From positions 1 to 57,707 of the forward strand of contig NZ_VRTT01000047.1 of the NCBI RefSeq assembly GCF_008017805.1: DNA of 57,707 nucleotides, read 5' to 3'. Shown piece by piece: positions 26,142 to 33,759 of this stretch (position 1 is its first letter; each line of letters opens with the position of its first letter). The position numbers were made by a program, and so were the translations under genes. The DNA comes from Paenibacillus sp. N3.4 (GTDB lineage Bacteria; Bacillota; Bacilli; Paenibacillales; NBRC-103111). The notes under the pieces were generated by a model that did not search any database, was not told where the DNA came from, and saw nothing but the letters and a program-made list of their open reading frames with translations.

Positions 26142-26483
26142 TTAATTTATGTCCAGTTCTTTCGCTGATTCACATTCAATAAAATTAAGTTCGTTTTCCT
26201 CCTGAATACTCAGGATGCTAAGATCGATAGGAATCATAAGAAGTTTGCTCAGTTTGTTATATAAATATGTTCTGAAATTTAGAATTTCATCAATTTTAAC
26301 CCTGTCCGAATCATAAATTAACAATATATCAAGATCATTTGGTTCATTATTCTCTAATGAAGAACCAAATACGTAAATGTTAATGGCCTCTTTTAGCTTC
26401 TCTCTCTCTTCTTTCACGCTCCTCTCGAGTGATAAAATTAATGAATTTTTCTCCATCAACATATAAAGCACCCATGAATTCAT
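26142..26483 (-). CDS. Minimal nucleotidyltransferase (MNT-type, up to 113 aa)
   Basis: The protein has the Pol-beta-fold signature Y-V-F-G-S-S-L followed after eight residues by D-L-D (NEPNDLDILLIY), the metal-binding pair of minimal nucleotidyltransferases. Such proteins are often antitoxins that AMPylate a HEPN RNase, or DNA-modifying partners. The exact start is uncertain: ATG 26483, ATG 26456 or GTG 26417 all lie inside the end of the upstream gene, and none has an ideal ribosome site, suggesting coupled translation. Last gene of the four-gene operon. No HEPN gene is adjacent; the nearest starts about 3.2 kb away at 29682. Confidence 0.65.
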   Translation of the reverse strand: MNSWVLYMLMEKNSLILSLERSVKEEREKLKEAINIYVFGSSLENNEPNDLDILLIYDSDRVKIDEILNFRTYLYNKLSKLLMIPIDLSILSIQEENELNFIECESAKELDIN

Positions 26484-26799
26484 TTATTTTAAATAGTGCA
26501 ATTCCATTATTTGCTGCTGCTGTTTTCCCTGAATTTGAATAGCTATTCCACATGCTAATAGTTATTATGCAGTTAAGGTCCTTATGTTGAGACATTATTT
26601 CATATACTTCCGCTTCACTAACTACATAATAATTAGTCAGGAAAACTCGCAGGTTTCTTCTGTTTGTCTTTTTAACCAGAAAAAGTTGTTTATCAATTTG
26701 TTCGACATCGGTAACCTTAGGATGTCCACCTACTCTTGATAAAAAAAACTGTATGCTCTCTGGTCTTGGGACTTTTTCATATTTCCCCAATTCAGGCAT
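26380..26799 (-). CDS. Unrecognised protein in the defence-like operon (139 aa)
   Basis: ATG 26799 follows GGGGTGAGAAC and lies 15 bases after the DUF4062 stop. The middle alternates strands and helices (NLRVFLTNYYVVSEAEVYEIMSQ, LNCIITISMWNSYSNSGKTAAANN, GIALFKINEFMGALYV), which recalls the core of restriction-endonuclease-like or nucleotide-sensing folds, but I do not see a full PD-(D/E)xK set. The C-terminus is a charged helix (REERERREREAKRGH). Its last 104 bases overlap the longest form of the NTase frame (77 from ATG 26456). Function is open. Confidence 0.6.
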   Translation of the reverse strand: MPELGKYEKVPRPESIQFFLSRVGGHPKVTDVEQIDKQLFLVKKTNRRNLRVFLTNYYVVSEAEVYEIMSQHKDLNCIITISMWNSYSNSGKTAAANNGIALFKINEFMGALYVDGEKFINFITREERERREREAKRGH

Positions 26800-26814
26800 G
26801 TTCTCACCCCATGT

Positions 26815-27732
26815 CTAAGGATTTAAGATATTTGTTATTTCTTTCGGAAAAGTAGCAGCATTTCGATCTTTATACTCTGATAGATGATTATCCTTGAATC
26901 CTTCAACATGATTTATAAATGCATCAAAAATATGTAATTTGGATTTTGGCACTAGGTCTATATTTTCCCTTAAAAGATCGACAATCCTTTGATTATTGGG
27001 AATGATTACTTCCCTACATTTTTTTTCCCAGATTGAAGCTGAGTCTGAAATAAATTGTTGAGCCCTTACACTATAAGGTCCATATTCTAGGAATACTCTT
27101 TCATTTTCCCGAAATAATATAACTAACTTTTCTTTAATCTCTTTATACCTATCTTCAGTGCTTTGTTCCTCCTTTGGAGTGAGAACAACTAAAGCCCCTC
27201 TGTCTTCAGTTCTAATGGGGTCAATCATGATTGATCTTATCACTCTAACTAAATCATCTTTAAGTAACCCAATTAAATGTAACGCATTTTCGTATTCTTT
27301 GTATATCCCTAGACCTTGATACTTTTCTTTAAAGATTCTTAACTTTTGTACTTGTTCAAGATTAACATCCCTAGGTAGATCTCGTTTTGAAAAGTATAGC
27401 AATATTGGTTTTCTATCTTTTATGAATTCTTCAATCTCTTCAAGAGTTCCTGAATCGTATCTTTCCGTCGGAGAACCTACCTTTGTCCAAAAAGCCCCGA
27501 CAAGTACATCGCAGCCTCTAACTAATTGTCTATTCAATATCTCCTGAGGATTACCTCCGCTAAATTCAGGAGTGGAATGTGTTTCCCATCTAACAGGTAG
27601 TAACACTCTTCTCTCTTGTTCTGAATTTACAACATTCCATTCATAGATTGCTTGTGAGATTGCTTCTCTTTCTTCTTTTACATCAGAAGGCGAAGCAATT
27701 AATACCTTGTATACTGAAGCATCATAGCCCAT
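26815..27732 (-). CDS. DUF4062 domain protein (305 aa)
   Basis: Residues about 7-110 match DUF4062: Y-K-V-L-I-A-S-P-S-D-V-K-E-E-R-E-A-I, then R-W-E-T-H-S-T-P-E-F and G-C-D-V-L-V-G-A-F-W-T-K-V-G. This TIR/Rossmann-like domain is common at the N-terminus of STAND-type signalling and defence proteins. Here there is no NTPase; instead a helical C-terminal region (about 190-305) includes F-L-E-Y-G-P, W-E-K-K-C-R-E-V-I-I-P-N-N and H-V-E-G-F-K. Start ATG follows TGGAGG. It lies 30 bases after the TIR-like gene. A role as sensor or effector partner of the TIR-like protein is inference from co-occurrence. Confidence 0.82.
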   Translation of the reverse strand: MGYDASVYKVLIASPSDVKEEREAISQAIYEWNVVNSEQERRVLLPVRWETHSTPEFSGGNPQEILNRQLVRGCDVLVGAFWTKVGSPTERYDSGTLEEIEEFIKDRKPILLYFSKRDLPRDVNLEQVQKLRIFKEKYQGLGIYKEYENALHLIGLLKDDLVRVIRSIMIDPIRTEDRGALVVLTPKEEQSTEDRYKEIKEKLVILFRENERVFLEYGPYSVRAQQFISDSASIWEKKCREVIIPNNQRIVDLLRENIDLVPKSKLHIFDAFINHVEGFKDNHLSEYKDRNAATFPKEITNILNP

Positions 27733-27762
27733 GCAAAGCCTCCATTTTATCTTATGTAATGT

Positions 27763-28528
27763 TATACAAAATTGACCTGAATTTCAGCTTCTTTCAATTC
27801 TTTCATCAATTGAAGCTCGATTTCTTCCACAGACTCCCTGAAAGGTAGATAAACAATACCATCGATGTCTGACGGTATTTCAACATTTACTCTATTGATA
27901 CAACAAACATTGTTTCTGCCTAGTTTGCCATAAAAAAACCTAACTCAAAAATTACATTTTGTCTTGCTCGAAATTTGTAATCAGGGTATTCAGAATTTAA
28001 GGCTCCAATATCATCTGGTGTTAATAAAACAATTGCATATCTAACATTTGAGTACTTTTCAAATTTTTCTATAATAGATAAACCATTATTAGCCATCCTT
28101 TGAAGTACTATTGGCTCCAATCCTATTCTCCGAACAATATTCTCTGTTTCTAGAAAAGCTGTCCTGTCCCGACCATGGACAATAAAAATCCGACTTCTTT
28201 CTAACTCTGACGGTGTGGTTTGCTTTACATCTTTAGACTGCTTAGATGATGTAACGCTCGGAAACATGCTTTCCAGTATATTAATGTGATTAATCAAAGA
28301 TTCGTATCCGATATCATTTATAGTTTTTCCTGTATTAGAAAAATGAAAAGGTTCAAAATGAAACTCAATTAATCCTAATTTCCTAATACTCTTATTCATA
28401 TCAGAAACATATTTATTGAAAATTTCCGCCCTTTTCCAATCACCTTTATAACTTGTGATATCTTGTAACGTCCTCTTTAGTTGGAAAATAACTGTATTAT
28501 TACTATTTTTCACTCCTAGCCTATTCAT
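27763..28528 (-). CDS. TIR-like nucleotide-binding protein (PF10137 type, ~254 aa), with a one-base deletion
   Basis: The C-terminal half matches the TIR-like family used as effector in CBASS/Pycsar defence: S-R-I-F-I-V-H-G-R-D, then I-V-R-R-I-G-L-E-P-I-V-L, G-L-S-I-I-E-K-F-E (holding the probable catalytic Glu), A-I-V-L-L-T-P-D-D-I-G and R-A-R-Q-N-V-I-F-E-L-G-F-F. The frame then stops at 27920. One extra base in the A7 run at 27932-27938 restores Y-G-K-L-G-R-N-N-V-C and a normal C-terminus to a TAA at 27763, next to the DUF4062 gene. By family knowledge such domains cleave NAD. The N-terminal ~90 residues are helical and unassigned. First gene of the operon. Confidence 0.82.
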
Positions 28529-28575
28529 GCAATATTAATAATTATAACATACAAAATATTACAAAATATTGTTTT
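28529..28575 (-). promoter_or_regulatory. Promoter region of the TIR-like operon with direct repeats
   Basis: A TATAAT on the minus strand lies 12 bases before the ATG at 28528, so the message would have almost no leader; no ribosome site is seen. Just upstream the decamer ATATTTTGTA occurs twice in tandem, overlapping where a -35 would be, and could be a regulator binding site. The -35 itself is poor. Confidence 0.4.
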
Positions 28576-28636
28576 CAATATTTGGAGTAATACCATGACC
28601 CTTTCTTACCCGCCTGTGGTTATAAATATGTTATGT

Positions 28637-28659
28637 CTTATGAACACTGTGTTCATAAG
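28637..28659. promoter_or_regulatory. Perfect 11-bp inverted repeat, operator-like
   Basis: CTTATGAACAC and GTGTTCATAAG flank a single central T. It lies about 110 bp upstream of the TIR-like operon in a stretch with no gene. It resembles an operator for a dimeric repressor. It is not an SOS box, because GAAC and GTTC are five rather than four bases apart. Confidence 0.5.
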
Positions 28660-29351
28660 TATGCAAAAAAAGACAGTTCTAAAAAACATAACATACTATC
28701 GTATCTTACTAGTTTCTTTAAAAAGTTCCTTTGTACATACCATTATTATTCGGATGACCGTAAGAACATTTCTTTGCCTTTATCTTCAAGAAAATAGTAT
28801 CTATATAGCTTCTACTATCCTAAAAATGAACGATTACTCGTATGTAACCTAAATTTTCAATCGTTCGATCTTTCATTCATTGAATTGCTTTCCTTAGCTC
28901 ATTATTAGGAGGTTCATCAAATCGCTGAAGTCGTTTGAATACCACTAGTTCAGTTATTTTCAATAAGGCATTAAGCGCTAAGTGCCTTGCTAGAGGATGT
29001 GCTACTGTATTTTCGCGGGCGTAGAAGTATGACGGTTACTTAACAATAGCACGGTCGAGGCGTAGCCTTGGCCGTATGAATTGGACGAATGATCTTCTCG
29101 GACAAGAAGCGCTCATTGCTATTACGGATGCCTAGCGTTCAGTTTTGAAACTGTTCGGGAGCATAAGAGCCTGCCGCGTTCCTCTACGCTTCCACGCCAA
29201 GAGCGTTCGCGTCAGAACTATTAATAGAAATAAATATAATTTCATCGCGTAGATTTGAGGGCGGCGTGCCGGAATCAAGCAAGGGGCGCACTATGCCCCG
29301 CGCTAGTCATTCCCTTTGCTCAACGATGGCTGTCAACAGCCGACGCGAGCT
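28660..29351. other. Non-coding, decayed region of the island with nested palindromes
   Basis: No gene with a ribosome site is supported. At 28971-28994 AAGGCA and TGCCTT flank AGCGCT. At 29045-29123 AATAGCA and TGCTATT enclose an ACGG...CCGT hairpin (29051-29075) and an AATGA...TCATT pair; this block is preceded by ACTTAAC (29038-29044), again an RYYYAAC match. The composition is more GC-rich than the adjacent genes, like the spacers at the left end of the window. Confidence 0.35.
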
Positions 29352-29501
29352 CTACTCCGCGAATATCAATCTCACACACTTTCGATGAAAATTCTTTTCC
29401 GATACGGTGATCGTGAACTCTAGCAGCTTCGCGAGAGTCTTTCCACTAATACGACGACGGCGGCCTGGTGGCGTTGGGTAGAACGTTGCTCCGTAAGTCA
29501 T
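29352..29501 (-). CDS. Small phage-like reading frame (49 aa), possibly frameshifted
   Basis: An ATG at 29501 lies nine bases after GGAGGT. The peptide begins M-T-Y-G-A-T-F-Y-P-T-P-P-G-R-R-R-R-I-S-G-K and looks like coding sequence. If one base were added near 29375 the frame would continue E-I-D-I-R-G-V-E-L-A-S-A-V-D-S-H-R, which looks more natural than the written end. I take it as a remnant or a mis-sequenced small phage gene. No family assigned. Confidence 0.4.
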   Translation of the reverse strand: MTYGATFYPTPPGRRRRISGKTLAKLLEFTITVSEKNFHRKCVRLIFAE

Positions 29502-29587
29502 GCGGATGCGACCTCCACTTTCGTAATAGGTATACGGGAATGGGCTTCACAGAAATGGAATAACAAAATTGTATTAACAACGACAAA

Positions 29588-29629
29588 AAACCTCCGTAGA
29601 CAGCAAAAGCACTGATTGCGGGGGTTTTT
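29588..29629. terminator. Terminator after the 431-aa gene
   Basis: AAACCTCCG and CGGGGGTTT pair (with G-T) and have T-rich tracts in both directions. It lies 52 bases beyond the stop of the HEPN-type gene. Confidence 0.7.
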
Positions 29630-29681
29630 CATCAATTTCCAAACTAATATGATACCCCTTGCGTTACAATAACTTTCAATA

Positions 29682-30977
29682 TTAGGATATTGAAACAACT
29701 TCGCCTTCCTTACTCAAGACACTCTCAGTGCTTAATAGAAACTCTTTGTACCTCATACTTTCTCTAATACTGATAAAAATAGGCCACTCTTTTAGATTTA
29801 TTAAAGTAACATCTTTTGGATATAGACTAGGTAATAAAGAAAAGAAACCATCAACATCATCCTTTAAAGAAAGCAAACAGAGCCTAAATATATCCTTTCT
29901 ATCAGAGAAATCTTTCACCTCTAGATCTTCTTTAATTAAAGAGTAATTATTCATACTTTTTATACATAGCCAAACGTTTATTTGAGCTCTTAGAAGACTA
30001 TCAGAAGAAGCACTCTTCTCTGCAAGAAAAAAAGTGTACATATCTTTTGCAAGAGCCCATTTATTGGCTCGCATATAATTATATGCGTATTGCATGATTA
30101 GCTCTTCCCTATCCGAGCTTTTCTTCTCCATTTTTTGCCACATTTCTAATGCTATTAATATTCCTATCCTTTCTAACAAATCTATCGATTCTTCGATGTA
30201 TTCATTAGTAATTTTTATTGATTGACCTAGCTTATATTTATCTTTATTTTTCAAACTCACCTTAGACAGATATATATTATTTACAATTCCATCATTATGT
30301 ACAATAATGTTTCTCCTTTGAAATATCTCAAAAACATCGTCATTACAATCATTAATAAAACTGAGATTGCATTTAAGATTTTTTGTGAGATAGTCTAACC
30401 AATCCGAGTAACTTTTCCTCATAATTGTCTCGACTTCATTTTCGATGAGAAACATTTGAGCATTTTCAAGTGACCCTAGTCTAACGATTTCATCGAATGT
30501 TAAGGACTTATCATTTATGTTAATAGACTTTGGGTGTTCAGATATTCTTTTTGTTATTAACTTTGATATTAATATTTCGAAGAATACAACTAGATTTATT
30601 ATGCTGCTTTTATATAAAATATTAATTTGATTTGCATTGAGATTATATTCGTTAATTAAAGAATCCGCTTTACTATGACTTTTCATTCTTACTACATCAC
30701 CATCAGATATAATTTTTATACCATAAAGCTCATATACATGATTTTCTAGTATATCAACTGCCTCTGTTAATTCTTCATTTTTCTCTGGGTAAGCTTTATA
30801 TCTTGATATCATTTCAATTACACTAATGAATTTTTCGCTCTCAGAAGACTCTTCAAATGTTTTTTTACTCCTAAATACTGCCTCAACACTCTTTGCATAT
30901 GACTTTAAAGAGGTCACATTCAAAATATAGCTTTCTATGATGCTATGATATTCTGAAAATCCAATTTTTTCAAACAT
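29682..30977 (-). CDS. HEPN-type protein (431 aa), probable defence or toxin effector
   Basis: A large helical protein. At about residues 228-233 the sequence F-Q-R-R-N-I-I-V-H-N-D-G-I-V contains R-N-I-I-V-H, the R-x4-H motif of HEPN RNases, in the family-typical setting of R-N-x-x-V-H-N-x-G-I-V. Helices around it (INLVVFFEILISKLI; DIVRLGSLENAQMFL-like) fit the four-helix bundle. The C-terminal part (about 290-420) has repeat-like helices (YAYNYMRANKWALAKDMYTFFL), which resemble tetratricopeptide-type scaffolds. Start ATG follows GGGGGATATGA. It stands alone with its own terminator. No partner gene is adjacent. Confidence 0.72.
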   Translation of the reverse strand: MFEKIGFSEYHSIIESYILNVTSLKSYAKSVEAVFRSKKTFEESSESEKFISVIEMISRYKAYPEKNEELTEAVDILENHVYELYGIKIISDGDVVRMKSHSKADSLINEYNLNANQINILYKSSIINLVVFFEILISKLITKRISEHPKSININDKSLTFDEIVRLGSLENAQMFLIENEVETIMRKSYSDWLDYLTKNLKCNLSFINDCNDDVFEIFQRRNIIVHNDGIVNNIYLSKVSLKNKDKYKLGQSIKITNEYIEESIDLLERIGILIALEMWQKMEKKSSDREELIMQYAYNYMRANKWALAKDMYTFFLAEKSASSDSLLRAQINVWLCIKSMNNYSLIKEDLEVKDFSDRKDIFRLCLLSLKDDVDGFFSLLPSLYPKDVTLINLKEWPIFISIRESMRYKEFLLSTESVLSKEGEVVSIS

Positions 30978-31428
30978 TCATATCCCCCCATTTATTAAAT
31001 AATTATGCAACTATAACTATTTGATACATTATCTCACAAACCTCTTTACTTTCGTTACCATAAATTTCGATAATTAATAAATTGACCAATACAATTAATA
31101 TAGATGTCTCGCCTTACATTTTGTTCGTTATTAGAGAGAAGTGACAATATGATACGTTTACGTTAATGGCATGACAAAACTTCTTTTCTATGTGGCCGTT
31201 TAATCGTAATAGGTTTTTAAGCGTTTCTAGCCCGTAAATTAGGCGCGATTCAGCGTCGGACAAGGAAACGTCTGTACCACTCTAATTTGACGCAAAAAAG
31301 CACAGTCATCCCGCGAAGGAGCTACGCTCAATTTGAGTTTCTAGCTTAACTAACTTTCATAGGTTCTACTATTTCTTTTGAGGCTTTCAATGACATTCGA
31401 TATAAAATAAAAGACAGACCGGTGAATA

Positions 31429-31686
31429 TCAGCACCAATTAAGAAATGTCCCAGTAAGTAGTGACACTACTAACGCAACCACGAAAAGCAACTCCGCTCT
31501 CCTCAGCTCCTTAAATGAAAGCACACCACCAAATAAGTACTGCAACATGATTACAGCACCGGCAGCACTTGATATTATTTACGGAGAACTATCTGACAGC
31601 ATCCCCGTAGTATAATTTCTGTACGAGTATATACCGACTAGAATCGCTAAGAATAGAGCGGATATTCCCGTTGCTAAACGCGTCAC
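31429..31686 (-). pseudogene. Small membrane protein gene interrupted by an in-frame stop
   Basis: From GTG 31686 (after GGGG at good spacing) the frame reads M-T-R-L-A-T-G-I-S-A-L-F-L-A-I-L-V-G-I, reaches TAA at 31581-31579 (codon 36), then continues in the same frame with two further hydrophobic segments to TGA at 31429. Together it would be an 85-residue protein with three membrane segments. The frame is otherwise kept, so this is a fresh nonsense change or a base-calling error. Confidence 0.5.
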
Positions 31687-31822
31687 TACGTTCCCCTTTA
31701 TTCGTAATTTTCCATTATTATACTATATACGATTTAAGCCCGCCATTAGTTTCATCACATAACCGCAAAAAAGCGCCACCCTACCGCGATTAGGCGATAA
31801 GATGACGCTCTTTGTTACGTTC

Positions 31823-32077
31823 TTACTTTGCGAAATCTTGCGGTACATCGACCTCGCCGATTCCGCCTTTCATGATTACGAAGAATGCGAAATCTACGAA
31901 AAAAGAAGCGACGTATTGGTTTCGGCCCTACTCCTGCAGAAGCCCCGCAGACTTACGTAATTCATTCGCTCCTTAATCCGGTAAGTTCGCCGCCTTTCGG
32001 AGTTGCTGCGCGAGCCAGTGCAGATAATCGCGCTGCTTGGCGTCTCCTGCTTCGTGCCATGCCGGCGAGATCCACAT
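31823..32077 (-). pseudogene. Remnants of small phage-type genes
   Basis: Two stretches look like coding remains on the minus strand. One at 32077-31973 reads M-W-I-S-P-A-W-H-E-A-G-D-A-K-Q-R-D-Y-L and ends L-P-D. The other ends at 31823 with M-K-G-G-I-G-E-V-D-V-P-Q-D-F-A-K after a hydrophobic run (VDFAFFVI), and changes frame at a run of six T residues. Neither has a clear start. They resemble fragments of small phage proteins; no function claimed. Confidence 0.4.
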
Positions 32078-32224
32078 ATTAACCAAGGCTTGCGCTACTA
32101 CTCAAATCGCAAATATTCTCAGTTGATGATTACGAATGCTTAAAATATAATAGCATTAGCAAAGTGGAAAATGGTAGAAATAACACAACAATACTGCCCG
32201 TCCTCACTTACAGGAATTTTATGC

Positions 32225-32230
32225 TATAAT
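32225..32230 (+). promoter_or_regulatory. -10 element for the holin-like toxin
   Basis: A perfect TATAAT lies about 49 bases before the toxin start codon. The -35 region is weak. Confidence 0.45.
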
Positions 32231-32278
32231 ATATCTAGCAAAGTTAGCGGATGGGATGAGAGGGGGTTCTGATCCTTC

Positions 32279-32374
32279 TTGACAACGTATGAGACGATGA
32301 CGCTTATGATAGCTTTCGGCGTACTTATAATTACATTGCTTAATTTAATTGTTCAAATGCAAAAGAAAAAATAG
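32279..32374 (+). CDS. Holin-like type I toxin peptide (31 aa)
   Basis: A TTG start follows GAGGGGG. The peptide M-T-T-Y-E-T-M-T-L-M-I-A-F-G-V-L-I-I-T followed by one hydrophobic helix and a basic tail Q-M-Q-K-K-K fits the putative holin-like toxin family (Hol_Tox; TxpA/BsrG-like toxins of type I systems). These peptides insert in the membrane and are silenced by an antisense RNA. A strong two-way hairpin follows at 32426-32462, consistent with an antisense RNA starting from the right, where a minus-strand TATAAT occurs near 32490. The antisense RNA itself is inference. Confidence 0.75.
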   Translation: MTTYETMTLMIAFGVLIITLLNLIVQMQKKK

Positions 32375-32425
32375 CCTCACCGATGAGATGAAAGCTACTT
32401 TTACAAAAACCTGAATCGCTTTGCT

Positions 32426-32462
32426 ACAACGACCGAGGTGTTCGAGACCTCGGTTTTGTTGT
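32426..32462. terminator. Bidirectional terminator beyond the toxin
   Basis: ACCGAGG (32432-32438) pairs with CCTCGGT (32448-32454), extended by ACAAC/GTTGT on the outside, with T-rich flanks on both strands. Confidence 0.75.
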
Positions 32463-32558
32463 GTATATGTTTATTTTACTCTTGTATTATATAGAAGTAA
32501 ATAATTATATTGACTTTAATACGTCATTAATACTTATGTGTCGAAACGTGTCGGATCA

Positions 32559-33610
32559 TTATTCGGAAGGCAACGGACTAAACCGCTTATGATGTTCCAA
32601 GAGATCCTCTCCACTTATCTGTACATATTTTCGCGTAGTAGCTATATCCCATGTCCCATCATCTTCATTAATAAGAATACGTCCATTCCGTTGATCGCCG
32701 CCATCGTTGCAAAATTATGACGTAGAACATGCGGCGATACCCTTTTATCTATCTTCGCTTTCTCCGCGTAGTTTACAAACGACTTCTGTAACATCTTCTC
32801 GCTCAATTTCTCACCGCAATTCGTTGTAAAGACGAATGAACTCGTAAAGTGTTCCTCTGACTCCGCGATAAGTTGCTTTAACAGTCGGATATTATCAATT
32901 GAAAGAGGTAAACGCAAGATTTACGATTCTTATTTTTCACAGCCGGTTAAAATAATCTGCTTTTTAACGAAATCCACCTCCTTTTTCTCTAGTGGGCATA
33001 TTTCATTCAGACGCATACCGGAATCCAAAATTAATATTAAGGCAATATAATCTCTCCATTGAACGAACGACTTCTGATCTGGAGCTCGCAGCAGCCGTTT
33101 AAGCTCGTCTTCTGACAGCGGCTGAAACGTATCGATGTCCTGATACGCATCAGGGACAGCTTTACAGCCAGATTACGGTCTTACCTTCCTCTGGTGGAGA
33201 ATATTAAAGAACGTCCTTAGAACCCGTATACGCACGTTTACAAACGGAGCAAAGCCGATCCGGTCCTTACTAAACTCCAATTTAATCGGATGGCCTTCGT
33301 AATAGCCCTTTTCATTCGCGTAACAAAGCACATAATCGCAATCGCGCATTATCGACGCGGTAACTTCTTGAATCGATACTTCTCCGTACTTCGCGCAAAT
33401 CCATTCTATGAAATAATCTATAATTGCGATGCAGCCGTGGAGAGTACGTTCCTTCAAATTATTGGCGCGATTAATCTTCATTACGAAATCAATCACTTCT
33501 CGCAGTGTATAGTTCGGTATATTAACGTCGGGCAACGGTTGGCGATCGAAAACCTGATTGCGCCCCGTCCGCTTATCTTTCTGTTCATTAACTCGTTTAC
33601 TAATCCGCAT
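32559..33610 (-). pseudogene. Tyrosine recombinase/integrase with several lesions
   Basis: Pieces of one integrase lie in order. An N-terminal SAM-like DNA-binding domain (to 33173) is followed by L-S-E-D-E-L-K-R-L-L and the first catalytic Arg in L-D-S-G-M-R-L-N-E-I, then H-V-L-R-H-N-F-A-T (His and second Arg), M-M-G-H, and after a missing G in the GGG near 32645, D-I-A-T-T-R-K-Y-V-Q with the nucleophile Tyr, ending at 32559. In-frame stops occur at 33175-33173 and near 32920. All catalytic residues are present if these are repaired. It should have inserted the island at tRNA-Ser. The lesions are either decay or the sequencing errors seen elsewhere. Confidence 0.85.
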
Positions 33611-33614
33611 AAAT

Positions 33615-33642
33615 AAAAAACCCCCTACGTCATTAACGTAGG
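33615..33642 (-). terminator. Terminator between tRNA-Ser and the integrase
   Basis: CCTACGT/ACGTAGG pairs around five bases and is followed on the minus strand by GGGTTTTTTATTT. It isolates the integrase from tRNA transcription. Confidence 0.8.
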
Positions 33643-33759
33643 AGGCAGCGAGTCAGTTAGGTCAAACCGGATCAGCTAGCGCTATTATTCGATTATTTCG
33701 GACTGCTTTCGCTTACATAACGTACTGGAAACACCGCATTGGCGCATCTTTTAAGCATC

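Noticed and set aside
26142..26799. Classic HEPN-MNT toxin-antitoxin pair
   Set aside because: The gene next to the NTase shows no R-x4-H motif, and the only HEPN-type gene in the island is 3.2 kb away on its own.
28637..28659. LexA/SOS box
   Set aside because: GAAC and GTTC are five bases apart; the Gram-positive SOS box needs four (CGAAC-N4-GTTCG).
28595..28852. Plus-strand 85-codon frame
   Set aside because: No ribosome site, unlikely amino-acid make-up, and it covers the operator-like palindrome.
29498..29698. 66-codon minus-strand frame
   Set aside because: It reads through the bidirectional terminator at 29588-29629 and overlaps the end of the HEPN-type gene; not a real gene.
31885..32082. 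Plus-strand 65-codon frame
   Set aside because: It lies opposite the better coding-like remnants on the minus strand and has no ribosome site.
33140..33170. TGTCC...GGACA inverted repeat as a regulatory site
   Set aside because: It lies inside the integrase reading frame where the encoded residues are family-like, so pairing is likely incidental.
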